Assembly (NCBI GenBank): GCA_035464675.1
Contig: DATHSA010000053.1
Coordinates: forward strand, 1-12,138
Direction of reading: 5' to 3'
Source: JAUYIV01 sp035464675
Lineage (GTDB): Bacteria; Actinomycetota; Acidimicrobiia; Spongiisociales; UBA11373
DNA: 12,138 nucleotides
The notes beneath the pieces are model-generated. The model saw only the letters and a list, made by a program, of their open reading frames with translations, ran no database searches and was not told the DNA's origin. A program made the position numbers and the translations under genes. Below, in pieces: positions 1 to 7,645 of the stretch (position 1 is the stretch's first letter; the number at the start of each line of letters is the position of its first letter).

Positions 1-70
1 CGCTCAGTTCCTGACTGATCCTTGGAGCCTGGGACCCCGGTTCGGTGCCACGCTCCTGACGACGCAGGGT

Positions 71-76
71 TACCCT
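71..76 (+). promoter_or_regulatory. putative -10 box (TACCCT) inside a small inverted repeat before rfbC
   Basis: TACCCT fits TANNNT and ends 8 bases before GTG 85. It is the right arm of AGGGT-T-ACCCT (66-76), a perfect 5-base inverted repeat around one central base, which could serve as a small operator. No -35 is recognisable at the expected 48-53. The remaining bases 1-70 hold no gene I can support; an in-frame stop lies at 16-18. Confidence 0.3.
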
Positions 77-84
77 CCCAATCC

Positions 85-633
85 GTGGCCGAACTCCTCC
101 CCACCGTCATCCCGGATGTCGTGCTGGTCCGGCCCCGGCGGCACCGCGACGATCGCGGTTTCTTCTCCGAGACCTTCCGCGCCGATTGGTTCCCGGAGCT
201 CGATTTCGTGCAGGACAACCACTCGTATTCGCGGCGACCCCACACACTCAGGGGGATGCACTATCAGGGGCCGCCGGCCGCGCAGGCCAAACTGATCCGC
301 GTCCCCCGGGGGGCGATCCGCGATGTGGCCGTCGACATCCGACGCGGCTCCCCCACATTCCTGCACCATGTCGTCGCCGACCTCACCGACGACGGAGGTG
401 AGCAGTTGCTGGTGCCCGAGGGGTTTGCCCACGGGTTCATCACACTGCAGCCGGACACCACAGTCCTCTACAAGGTGACCTCGTACTACTCGCAGGAGCA
501 CGAGCGCGGAATCGCTTGGAACGACCCTGCGCTCGGGATCGAGTGGGGAGCCATCGACGACCCGATCCTCTCCGACCGCGACTCGGCGCACCCGCCGTTC
601 GATCCCGAATCGACCCCGTTCGGGGGTGGATGA
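85..633 (+). CDS. rfbC: dTDP-4-dehydrorhamnose 3,5-epimerase (RmlC)
   Basis: Cytosolic epimerase that converts dTDP-4-keto-6-deoxy-D-glucose to dTDP-4-keto-L-rhamnose, third step of dTDP-L-rhamnose synthesis. From GTG 85 the protein is 182 aa, normal for the family. Seen: DDRGFFSETF near residues 22-31, QDNHSYS at 43-49, LRGMHYQGPP at 55-64, DVAVDIR at 80-86, LLVPEGFAHGF at 108-118, YKVTSYY at 129-135 and GIAWNDP at 142-148. By comparison with the family, H59 and D166 should be the catalytic dyad and Y129 the catalytic tyrosine; all are present. The frame is open back to TTG 22, with an in-frame stop at 16-18. GTG 85 was preferred because family members begin a few residues before IPDV. No Shine-Dalgarno precedes it, but TACCCT lies 8 bases upstream, so the mRNA may be leaderless. 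First gene of the rfbCBAD operon. Function is secure; the start is less so. Confidence 0.93.
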   Translation: MAELLPTVIPDVVLVRPRRHRDDRGFFSETFRADWFPELDFVQDNHSYSRRPHTLRGMHYQGPPAAQAKLIRVPRGAIRDVAVDIRRGSPTFLHHVVADLTDDGGEQLLVPEGFAHGFITLQPDTTVLYKVTSYYSQEHERGIAWNDPALGIEWGAIDDPILSDRDSAHPPFDPESTPFGGG

Positions 634-1601
634 TGGGCCGGTCTTACCTGGTCACCGGTGGTGCCGGGTTCATCGGATCGAACTTCATCCGCCAGCTTCT
701 CGCCGAGGAACCCCGAGCGAAGGTGACCAATCTGGACCTGCTCACCTATTCCGGTGTGGAGGCGACGGTCGCCGAGTTGGACACCGACACCCGCCACACC
801 TTCGTCCGCGGAGACATACGCGACGCCGCGACCGTCGACGACGTCGTCGCCGGCGCAGATGTGATCGTCAACTTCGCCGCCGAGAGCCACGTGGACCGGT
901 CCATTTCCGGCCCCCGGCCGTTCCTCGAGACGAACGTGGTCGGAACCGGCGTCCTCCTCGAGGCGGCCCGCCGCCACGGCGTGGAACGGTTCGTCCACGT
1001 CTCCACCGACGAGGTATACGGGTCGCTCGCCGGGGGAAGCGCGGCGGAGGACCACCGGCTGGAGCCGTCGTCCCCGTACTCGGCGTCGAAGGCAGGGGCG
1101 GACCTCCTGGTGGGCGCCTACCGGGTCACCCACGGGTACCCGGCGATCATCACCCGCTGCACCAACAACTTCGGGCCGTACCAGTTCCCCGAGAAGGTGA
1201 TCCCGCTGTTCGTCACCAACCTCCTCGACGGCCGGAAGGTGCCCCTGTACGGAGATGGCCGCAACGAGCGGGATTGGCTCCACGTCGACGACCATTGCCG
1301 CGCCATCCGGCTCCTCGTCGCCGAGGGTGAGCCCGGGGAGACCTACAACATCGGGGCGGACAATCAGCTGACCAACATCGAGCTGACGCGCCGGATCCTC
1401 GACGCCCTCGGCGCCGACGAGTCGATGATCGAGCGGGTGACCGACCGCCCGGGCCACGACCTCCGCTATGCGGTGGATTCGTCGAAGATCCGTCGACTCG
1501 GGTGGAAGCCGGAGCGGGACTTCGACGAGCACCTTCTCCGGACCATCGACTGGTACCGCGACCGCCGGGACTGGTGGGAGCCGTTGAGGAGCAGGGGATG
1601 A
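633..1601 (+). CDS. rfbB: dTDP-glucose 4,6-dehydratase (RmlB)
   Basis: NAD-dependent extended short-chain dehydrogenase that turns dTDP-glucose into dTDP-4-keto-6-deoxyglucose, second step of dTDP-rhamnose synthesis. The protein is 322 aa, slightly shorter than the classical enterobacterial enzyme but usual for actinobacteria. Seen: Rossmann motif VTGGAGFIGSN at residues 7-17, FAAESHVDRS at 81-90, the STDEVYG segment at 124-130 holding the Thr-Asp-Glu catalytic triad residues, YSASK at 149-153 (Tyr/Lys of the SDR active site), and TNNFGPYQFPEK at 177-188, which is diagnostic for RmlB. Two adjacent ATGs, 630 and 633, overlap the rfbC stop (631-633). I chose 633 because GGGGGT at 622-627 is better spaced from it; 630 would add one Met. 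The stop overlaps the rfbA start in ATGA. Co-transcribed with rfbC, rfbA and rfbD. Confidence 0.95.
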   Translation: MGRSYLVTGGAGFIGSNFIRQLLAEEPRAKVTNLDLLTYSGVEATVAELDTDTRHTFVRGDIRDAATVDDVVAGADVIVNFAAESHVDRSISGPRPFLETNVVGTGVLLEAARRHGVERFVHVSTDEVYGSLAGGSAAEDHRLEPSSPYSASKAGADLLVGAYRVTHGYPAIITRCTNNFGPYQFPEKVIPLFVTNLLDGRKVPLYGDGRNERDWLHVDDHCRAIRLLVAEGEPGETYNIGADNQLTNIELTRRILDALGADESMIERVTDRPGHDLRYAVDSSKIRRLGWKPERDFDEHLLRTIDWYRDRRDWWEPLRSRG

Positions 1602-2659
1602 AGGGCCTCGTCCTGGCGGGCGGCAGGGGCACGCGGCTCCGTCCGATCACCTACTCGATGGCGAAGCAGCTGGTGCCGGTCGCCAACAAGCCGGTGATCC
1701 GTTTCGGGCTCGAGGACATGGTCGCTGCCGGGGTGACCGAGATCGGGATCGTGATCTCCCCGGACACCGGGCAGGAGATCGAGGCCGTGGTCGGGGACAT
1801 GTCTGATTCGATCGGGTTCGAACCGACGTTCATCCTCCAGCACGAGCCACTCGGACTCGCCCACGCCCTGAAGACCGCGCTGCCCTTCGTCGACGGTGAC
1901 GACTGCCTCATGTACCTGGGAGACAACCTGGTCAAGGGCGGAGTCGCCGATGTGACCCGCGACTTCACCGAGCACGATCCCAACTGCCAGATCATGCTCT
2001 CGGAGGTGCGCAATCCGTCCGCGTTCGGGGTGGCCGACGTCGCCCCCGACGGGTCCGTGCGGCGGCTGATCGAGAAGCCGGCGGTGCCGCCCTCCAACCT
2101 CGCCCTGGTCGGGGTCTACCTCTTCGACGAGACCATCGCCGAGGCCGTGGACTCCATCTCTCCTTCGGCCCGCGGGGAGCTGGAGATCACCGACGCCATC
2201 CAATACCTGATCGAGTCGGGACGGACGGTGCGCCACTCCGTCGTGAACGGGTGGTGGAAGGACACCGGTACGAAGGACGATCTGCTGGCAGCCCAGCACC
2301 TCGTGATCGCAGAGATGAGCCGCAACGTCGAGGGCGACATCGTCGACTCCGAGCTCCGGGGGACCATCCACCTGGGCAAGGGGTCGCAGGTGGTCGACTC
2401 CGAGATCGTCGGGCCCGCCGTCATCGGTGACGACGTCCAGGTGATCAGGTCGAAGATCGGGCCGGAGACATCGATCGGAGATGGGTGCCGGATCACCGAT
2501 GCGGCGATCGAGAACTCCATCGTCATGGATCGATCGACCGTCTTCGGGTGGAAGCTCCGGTCCACGATCCTGGGCCGCGAGACCAGGCTCCACGGCCTCG
2601 CCCCGGCAGGGTTCACCGAGATGATGCTCGGCGAGCACTCCGAGATCGTCGGCGAATGA
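1598..2659 (+). CDS. rfbA: glucose-1-phosphate thymidylyltransferase, long form (RmlA/StrD type)
   Basis: Activates glucose-1-phosphate with dTTP to dTDP-glucose, the first step of the pathway. The protein is 353 aa. Residues 1-236 form the nucleotidyltransferase domain: LAGGRGTRLRP at 6-16 with K23, YLGDN at 106-110 (metal-binding Asp), IEKP at 158-161, and GWWKDTGTKDDLL at 218-230. Residues about 240-350 are hexapeptide-like repeats rich in I/V-x-x-S/G (VDSEI, IGDDV, IGPETSIG, IENSIV), a left-handed beta-helix tail. This architecture is the long RmlA subfamily known from StrD of streptomycin synthesis, not the roughly 290-aa enterobacterial RfbA. The start ATG 1598 overlaps the rfbB stop by four bases (ATGA) and is preceded by a purine-rich GGAGCAGGGG. 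Presence of rfbC and rfbD in the same operon points to dTDP-L-rhamnose as the end product. The subfamily's regulation may differ from the short form. Confidence 0.94.
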   Translation: MKGLVLAGGRGTRLRPITYSMAKQLVPVANKPVIRFGLEDMVAAGVTEIGIVISPDTGQEIEAVVGDMSDSIGFEPTFILQHEPLGLAHALKTALPFVDGDDCLMYLGDNLVKGGVADVTRDFTEHDPNCQIMLSEVRNPSAFGVADVAPDGSVRRLIEKPAVPPSNLALVGVYLFDETIAEAVDSISPSARGELEITDAIQYLIESGRTVRHSVVNGWWKDTGTKDDLLAAQHLVIAEMSRNVEGDIVDSELRGTIHLGKGSQVVDSEIVGPAVIGDDVQVIRSKIGPETSIGDGCRITDAAIENSIVMDRSTVFGWKLRSTILGRETRLHGLAPAGFTEMMLGEHSEIVGE

Positions 2660-3489
2660 TCCTGCTCACCGGAGGAAGCGGACAGCTCGGCACGGCCCTG
2701 CGGCGGCTGCTCGACACCGTTCACGCCCCCGGCCGGGACGAGCTCGACCTCGCCAGGCCCTCGTCCCTCCCACCGGCCATCGAGGCGCTGCACCCGTCGG
2801 CGATCGTCAACTGCGCCGCCTACACCGACGTCGACAGGGCCGAGGAGGAGGAGGATCTCGCCACGACCGTCAACTGCGAGGCCGTCGGAGTGATGGCTGC
2901 GATCGCCGCCGCCGCCGGGATCCCCTTCGTCACCTTCTCGACCGACTACGTGTTCGACGGGACGTCCAACGCTCCCTATGTCGAGTCGTCCCCTACCGCG
3001 CCGATCAACGTCTACGGCGTGTCGAAGGAACTCGGCGAGCGAGCCGCCCTCGCTGCCCATCCCCACCCGTTGGTCATCCGCACCTCGTGGGTGGCCGCGG
3101 AGACCCACCCGAACTTCGTCACCGGGATCATCGAGCGGGCCTCCCGGGAGGCGGTGCAGGTCGTGTCGGACCAGGTGGGCAGCCCCACCTACGCCGCCGA
3201 TCTCGCCGCGGCGACGCTCGAGGCCCTCGCCGCCGGTGCCGGCGGGATCCTGCACCTCGCCAACTCCGGTCAGGCCTCCCGGTTCGAAATGGCCCGCGTT
3301 GCCTGCGAAGCCGCCGGCATCGACCCGGGGAGGGTCGAGCCTGCGACGTCGGAGCAGTTTCCGACGAAGGCACGGCGACCCCGGTACTCGCCGCTTGCCT
3401 CCGAGCGGCTGGATGAGGTGGGCATCCAGCCACTTCGGCCCTGGCAGGAGGCGATCGCAGACCTGGTGGCGCGCCTGCCCGGCGACTGA
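2656..3489 (+). CDS. rfbD: dTDP-4-dehydrorhamnose reductase (RmlD)
   Basis: NAD(P)H-dependent reductase that makes dTDP-L-rhamnose, the last step of the pathway. The protein is 277 aa, normal for RmlD. Seen: nucleotide-binding LLTGGSGQLG at residues 3-12, VNCAAYTDVDRAE at 51-63, FSTDYVFDG at 94-102 (Thr/Asp), YGVSK at 120-124 (catalytic Tyr and Lys), DQVGSPTYA at 172-180 and RPRYSPL at 241-247, all RmlD signatures. The ATG at 2656 overlaps the rfbA stop in ATGA. It is the last gene of the operon; its TGA (3487-3489) directly abuts the stop of the convergent ExoA-like gene, so no room exists for a dedicated terminator between them. An acidic run of Glu at 63-66 is unremarkable. Confidence 0.94.
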   Translation: MILLTGGSGQLGTALRRLLDTVHAPGRDELDLARPSSLPPAIEALHPSAIVNCAAYTDVDRAEEEEDLATTVNCEAVGVMAAIAAAAGIPFVTFSTDYVFDGTSNAPYVESSPTAPINVYGVSKELGERAALAAHPHPLVIRTSWVAAETHPNFVTGIIERASREAVQVVSDQVGSPTYAADLAAATLEALAAGAGGILHLANSGQASRFEMARVACEAAGIDPGRVEPATSEQFPTKARRPRYSPLASERLDEVGIQPLRPWQEAIADLVARLPGD

Positions 3490-3492
3490 TCA
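3487..3492. other. abutting convergent stop codons (TGATCA)
   Basis: The TGA of rfbD on the plus strand (3487-3489) and the TGA of the ExoA-like gene on the minus strand (complement of 3490-3492) lie back to back with no base between, making the palindrome TGATCA. No terminator hairpin is seen between the genes, so transcripts from either operon must run into the other. Confidence 0.9.
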
Positions 3493-4491
3493 GGGACGCC
3501 GAGCGCGCCTGATCCAGCCCCGCCCCCGCACCAGACCCCACCAGAAGCCGAACCCGTACCCCAGGTGCATCAACGCTGCGGCGAAGGCCACCCCCGGCGC
3601 CAGATGACCCGTCGGAAGGGCGGCGAGGGTGAGAACCCCCGCCCACAGGCCTGCGAGGACGACCAGCGGCCACCACGTGCCCGACACGGCGAGAACGGCG
3701 CCGGTCACGAGCCCGGCGACGAGGCCGATCGGAGGAATCGGCCGCCATGACGGCAGGATCCCGTTGGCCCACAGCATCTCGGCCTTGGCCTGCCCGTAGC
3801 GGAAGTGCTGCCGGAGGAGCGATCCGGGACGCTCGCGCGGCCGGTAGATGCTCCTGATGGATGGGACGAGCACGACGCGCCCACCGGCCCGTCGCATCCT
3901 GAAGTAGAAGTCGGCATCCTCGCCGGCACCCGAGGGGAACGACCTGAAGCCTCCGAGCCGCTCGAAGTCCTCCCTGGCGAATGCCCCGAGATAGACGGTG
4001 TCCACGGCGCCGCTCGACTCCGGGCGGTGGAACTTCGCCGGACCGGTGGTCAGCGGCGATTGCATCGCCGCCGCCACCGCCTTGCCGAACAGCGAGACTC
4101 CCTCAGGCCGGAGCGAGCCGCCCACCGCGGTGGCACCGGTCTCGGCGAGGGCCCGCACCGACGACGCCACATAGTCGGGCGGGTAGATCGTGTGGGCGTC
4201 GGCGCGGAGGAGAATGCCTCCCTGCGACGCCGCCGCGGCACGGTTGAGCCCGGGGCCCTGTCTCCGGTCGGGATTGTGGATGACCGTCACCCCGCGCTCC
4301 ACCCACTTCTCGAGGGCCTCCAGGGTCCCGTCGGTCGATCCTCCGTCGGCCACCACGATCTCGACCGGGCCCTCGTGATCCTGTGAGGTCAGCGACCGGA
4401 GGCAGGCGTCGATCGTGCCGACCTCGTCGAGCACGGGCAGCAGGATCGACACATCGGGGCTCCCCTCCCCCTGGGGGCGACGGATGCTCAT
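3490..4491 (-). CDS. ExoA-like family 2 glycosyltransferase with C-terminal membrane segments
   Basis: Predicted inner-membrane GT2 that adds a sugar from a nucleotide donor to a lipid-linked or growing surface polysaccharide. Length is 333 aa from ATG 4491. Seen: SILLPVLDEVGTI at residues 15-27, VVADGGSTDGT at 46-56 (first donor-binding Asp), LLRADAHTIYPPDYV at 94-108 (DxD-like D98-A-H100, the form seen in ExoA-like enzymes), YLGAF at 167-171, GAGEDADF at 188-195 (catalytic-base region) and RQHFRYGQAKAEM at 227-239. About three hydrophobic segments follow (about 254-270, 274-292, 298-322). This resembles the succinoglycan ExoA subgroup of GT2. The reading frame is open upstream to 6204, but that part lies antisense-frame to the upstream gene and is not coding. 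ATG 4491 overlaps the upstream stop (4488-4490) as ATGA, implying coupled translation. Donor and acceptor are unknown; rhamnose is possible given the adjacent rfb operon, but this is inference. Confidence 0.85.
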   Translation of the reverse strand: MSIRRPQGEGSPDVSILLPVLDEVGTIDACLRSLTSQDHEGPVEIVVADGGSTDGTLEALEKWVERGVTVIHNPDRRQGPGLNRAAAASQGGILLRADAHTIYPPDYVASSVRALAETGATAVGGSLRPEGVSLFGKAVAAAMQSPLTTGPAKFHRPESSGAVDTVYLGAFAREDFERLGGFRSFPSGAGEDADFYFRMRRAGGRVVLVPSIRSIYRPRERPGSLLRQHFRYGQAKAEMLWANGILPSWRPIPPIGLVAGLVTGAVLAVSGTWWPLVVLAGLWAGVLTLAALPTGHLAPGVAFAAALMHLGYGFGFWWGLVRGRGWIRRARRP

Positions 4492-6476
4492 CCCGGGTCC
4501 CCCTCGCACACGAAGGGCTCGATCGGCTCCGGGCGGATCACCTCGACGCCGTAGAAGTCGTCGACGAAGTCGTCCGGGGGCCGGGTCACGGTCAGTTCCA
4601 CGATCGGGAATGCCGCCGCCGTGGAGACGACGACCGCCCCTGGCGGGCGGCAGCCGGAACCGAACCAGAGCGGATCGAGGCCCTGCGCCCGAGCCTGCAC
4701 GAGGAGAGGCTGCAGCCGGGGGCCGCTGGTGACGACCACGGGGACGTCGCAGAACACACGGAGAGGAGGTCCCCAGATGCCGTCCGCCGCAGTGCCGGCC
4801 GCGAACAGCACCGCCTCCTCCGGGAGCGCGTCGCACACCGTGAGGACCAGCCCGTAGGCGCCCTCGAGGGGCTCGGCGTCGGCGACCGGGGCCGTCCTCA
4901 CGATCGGCGACAGCATGATCAGGGCCGCCACCACCGCAAAGACCCCCCGGCCCCTGCGCAGCCCCGGCATCAGGGAGGCAAGCCACCACGCAGCGAGGAC
5001 GGTGAGTCCCGGCAGCACGACCGGGAGGAACCTCCGCATCGCCCACAGCTGCTCGGGGTTGATGGACGGGCGCCACAGATACAGCGCCCCCATCACCAGG
5101 ACGGAGCCGGTGAGGTAGGCGGCCCCCGGCTCTCGCTCGATGACGACACGGCGCGCCATGGTGAGCAACCCGGCCAATCCGGCGACGAGGACCGGGCCCA
5201 GGTACCACCAGAGCCAGACCCCCGTCATCTCCGCCATCGTCCGCGTCGGGTCGGGCGTGCTGCCCTCCCTCCCCAGGAGCTCGCCGATGAAGGGACGGGT
5301 GGGGCCGTGATCGGCCGGCCCGAGCGGCCGCAGCACCCACAGATATGCCACGGCCAGGCCGAGCACCACCAGTGCCGAGTCCGCCAGCACACGGCGATGG
5401 CGATCGACGAAGCCGGTGATCGGGGCACGCCACCGGTACACCACGGCGACACCCACCGACGCCGCCCCCAGGGCGATCGCCACCAGCGTGAGCCTCCGGT
5501 CGTACACCGACCAGTAGAGGGGGCTGGCCTCCATGAGGTGGACGAGCCCGAGCGCCAGGAGGCCGACGATCACCACCCCGGCGCGGCGCAGAGGGACGGT
5601 GACCGGTGAATCGCCGATCAGACCGACCACCGCGATGAGGGGGAGGACGGCGAGCACGAGCAGGACGTCGATCCGCACCAGCAGCGCGGACCCGATCACC
5701 AGTCCGGCAGACCAGGCGAGCACGGGACGCGTCATGGAGTGGATGAGGAGCCAGCCACCCCCGAATACGAGGGCCAGCGTCATCGGCTCGGTGTAGGCGT
5801 CCCGGGAGAAGTGGACGTGGACGAGGTTCACCCCCAGCGAGGCCGCAGCGAGGAGCGCCCACCATCGGCCCACGAAACGCGTGGCGAAGAGATAGACGGC
5901 GAGCAGGGCGAGGCCGCCGAGGACGACCGGGGCCACGAAGAGGCCACCGGCCCCCGCGACGCCGGCGATGGCGAGCACGACGGGGAGGCCGTCGGGGAAC
6001 TGCGTGGACAGGGCCCCATCGCCCCGGTCGTCCCAGTACCCGGACATCGAGAAGGAGCCATCGGTCTCCTCGACCAGGCCCGGGGCGAACTCGAGTTGGG
6101 ATCGGCCGTGGTCGGTGAGCCACCACCCCGCGTCGAGATAGACGCCGGGATCCCGCTCCGTGAAGACGTGCTGGCCGGCAAAGGCCGCATTGACTGCGAT
6201 CCACGCGATCACGAGCACGAGCACGGCCATGTCGGCGGGCAGGGTGAGGCGCCGGGGCCTCCCGGCCCGCCAGACGGGACGCGCCATCCAGACTCCCGTG
6301 GCCACCGCGAGGACTGCCACCGGGATCGGGCTGAAGGCGCCGAGCAGCGTGAGCGAGACCCCGATGACGACGGCGGCCGCGAGGGTGCCGAACGCGATCG
6401 CTCCGGCGACCTCGATCGATCCGACTCCCGGGTCGATCGAGAGGGGCGCCGCCCCGGGTCGTTCTCCACGGGTCAC
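4488..6476 (-). CDS. large polytopic membrane protein, GT-C (GT39/ArnT-like) glycosyltransferase candidate
   Basis: A 662-aa integral membrane protein with many hydrophobic segments (from about residues 22-100, then 165-345, 365-385, 418-440, 452-468, 483-505 and 511-526). A soluble C-terminal part of about 130 residues follows, with C548, C576, C609 and C657, probably extracytoplasmic. After the first helices comes an acidic loop TERDPGVYLDAGWWL (106-120), and HFSRDAYTEPM lies at 222-232. Both resemble GT-C transferases of the PMT_2/GT39-ArnT type, which use polyprenyl-phosphate sugars and carry acidic catalytic residues in the first outer loop. Such a protein would transfer a lipid-linked sugar outside the membrane. 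The start is GTG 6476, overlapping the upstream stop (6473-6475) as GTGA; the longer frame to 6674 only reads the upstream gene in another frame. The exact family is not certain; a non-catalytic membrane role remains possible. Confidence 0.72.
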   Translation of the reverse strand: MTRGERPGAAPLSIDPGVGSIEVAGAIAFGTLAAAVVIGVSLTLLGAFSPIPVAVLAVATGVWMARPVWRAGRPRRLTLPADMAVLVLVIAWIAVNAAFAGQHVFTERDPGVYLDAGWWLTDHGRSQLEFAPGLVEETDGSFSMSGYWDDRGDGALSTQFPDGLPVVLAIAGVAGAGGLFVAPVVLGGLALLAVYLFATRFVGRWWALLAAASLGVNLVHVHFSRDAYTEPMTLALVFGGGWLLIHSMTRPVLAWSAGLVIGSALLVRIDVLLVLAVLPLIAVVGLIGDSPVTVPLRRAGVVIVGLLALGLVHLMEASPLYWSVYDRRLTLVAIALGAASVGVAVVYRWRAPITGFVDRHRRVLADSALVVLGLAVAYLWVLRPLGPADHGPTRPFIGELLGREGSTPDPTRTMAEMTGVWLWWYLGPVLVAGLAGLLTMARRVVIEREPGAAYLTGSVLVMGALYLWRPSINPEQLWAMRRFLPVVLPGLTVLAAWWLASLMPGLRRGRGVFAVVAALIMLSPIVRTAPVADAEPLEGAYGLVLTVCDALPEEAVLFAAGTAADGIWGPPLRVFCDVPVVVTSGPRLQPLLVQARAQGLDPLWFGSGCRPPGAVVVSTAAAFPIVELTVTRPPDDFVDDFYGVEVIRPEPIEPFVCEGDPG

Positions 6477-7645
6477 GATGCGTCGTCCCCGCGGTGCGGT
6501 GTGCGATGCCAGCCCGAGGTGAGGCGGCTCACGACCTGAACCGGGATCCACAGGATGGCCAGGAGCGCGAGGAGCGGGTACCGGACGATCCAGCGGCCCG
6601 GCACCCCATCGCGGGCCAGGAAGGGGATGGGGGCGATGAACTGCCCCAACGCCGCCGCCAGCCACACGCCCCACGGCAGCAGCAGATCGGACGACACGAG
6701 CGCGGCGAGCAACGCGAGCGCCGCCGACACGGCCGCCACCAGCGTGCGGCTGGGCTGGACGAGGCGAATGGCGAGGTCGGCGAGACCCCAGGACCGCCTC
6801 CGGATCGCCGCCCTGAGGAGTGGCCCGAAGTGGCTTCGAGCCGTTCTGCGGCGGCCCCGAGCCCAGCGCGCCCGCTGTCGTATCGCCACCGCCGCTCGGG
6901 ACGGCTTCTCATCCCGCACCCTGACCTCATGGAGCCACCCGACGCGCAGACCGGCAAGGGCCAGCCGTACCGACAGGTCCTGATCCTCGACGAGCGAGTC
7001 GGCGAATCCGCCAACCGAGTCGAGGGCCTCCCGCGTGAGGCACATCCCGGTGCCCCCGAGGTCGACGGGCCACTCCAGGTTGTGCCGGGCGAGTTGCACC
7101 ATTCGATTGCTCGCCCAGTACGAGAGCGCCGACGCCTGAGCGACCCACGATGTGCCGGGATCGGTGACGTCGAGGTACGCCTGAACGGCATCGGTCGTCC
7201 CTTCGAGGCGGTCGTCGAACCTCGCCAGCAGATCCGGTGGCACGCGGTTGTCCGCATCGAACACGGCCACGGCTTCGTGCGGTCCGGCGAGGCCGGAGTC
7301 GAGGAACCAGGCGAGCGCGGCGCCCTTGCCCCCTTCACCTGAGGTCCGCTCGGCCACCCGGGCGCCTGCCTCCCGCGCGACCGACGCGGTACGGTCGGAG
7401 CACCGATCGGCGATCACCCAGACCTGCATCGCCTCCTCCGGATACCGACTCGCAGCGACATCGGCGACCACCCGGCCCACCACCGATTCCTCGTCATGGG
7501 CCGGGATGACGACGAGCATCCGGCGCCGGGAGCCGGTGATCATCGTCGAGCGAGGCCGCCGCCACCCGGCGGCGGCGACGAGCAGGTTGTATCCCACGAG
7601 CGCCAGCAGCAGAACCTGACCGGATATCGCGAGCGCTCTTACCAT
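6473..7645 (-). CDS. membrane-anchored processive-type GT2 glycosyltransferase
   Basis: Predicted polysaccharide synthase or lipid-linked glycosyltransferase, 390 aa from ATG 7645. One N-terminal helix (about residues 4-26), a cytosolic GT-A domain (about 43-270) and two or three C-terminal helices (about 301-320, 322-342, 353-373). Seen: VVIPAHDEESVV at 45-56, VIADRCSD at 77-84 (D80), FDADNRVPPDLL at 129-140 (D130/D132), GGTGMCLTREAL at 197-208, LVEDQDLSVRL at 218-228 (E220-D221), and QRARW at 257-261. This D, DxD, ED, QxxRW set is typical of cellulose/hyaluronan-synthase-like GT2 enzymes. First gene of a three-gene coupled set running to 3490. A GTG at 7690 would add 15 residues, but ATG 7645 sits right before the hydrophobic anchor and has TACGCT 9 bases upstream. 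The polymer made is unknown. Confidence 0.88.
   Translation of the reverse strand: MVRALAISGQVLLLALVGYNLLVAAAGWRRPRSTMITGSRRRMLVVIPAHDEESVVGRVVADVAASRYPEEAMQVWVIADRCSDRTASVAREAGARVAERTSGEGGKGAALAWFLDSGLAGPHEAVAVFDADNRVPPDLLARFDDRLEGTTDAVQAYLDVTDPGTSWVAQASALSYWASNRMVQLARHNLEWPVDLGGTGMCLTREALDSVGGFADSLVEDQDLSVRLALAGLRVGWLHEVRVRDEKPSRAAVAIRQRARWARGRRRTARSHFGPLLRAAIRRRSWGLADLAIRLVQPSRTLVAAVSAALALLAALVSSDLLLPWGVWLAAALGQFIAPIPFLARDGVPGRWIVRYPLLALLAILWIPVQVVSRLTSGWHRTPHRGDDAS

Noticed and set aside
22..84. Use of TTG 22 as the rfbC start
   Set aside because: Adds 21 residues with no counterpart in RmlC proteins; GTG 85 gives the family's usual N-terminus.
486..1532. Long minus-strand open frame opposite rfbB
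   Set aside because: High GC keeps antisense frames open; the translation shows no domain pattern, while the plus strand encodes a textbook RmlB.
1466..2638. Long minus-strand open frame opposite rfbA
   Set aside because: Rich in Asp/His/Gly/Arg with no recognisable motif, and fully covered by the clear rfbA on the other strand.
4492..6204. Frame of the ExoA-like gene stays open upstream for 571 more codons, suggesting a 904-aa fusion protein
   Set aside because: That part is Arg/Pro/Gly-rich, lacks any family pattern, and overlaps the convincing membrane protein gene in another frame. ATG 4491 with its ATGA overlap is the better start.
5739..6539. Plus-strand open frame of 266 codons inside the membrane-protein gene
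   Set aside because: Very charged, low-complexity translation typical of antisense frames in GC-rich DNA; no start context.
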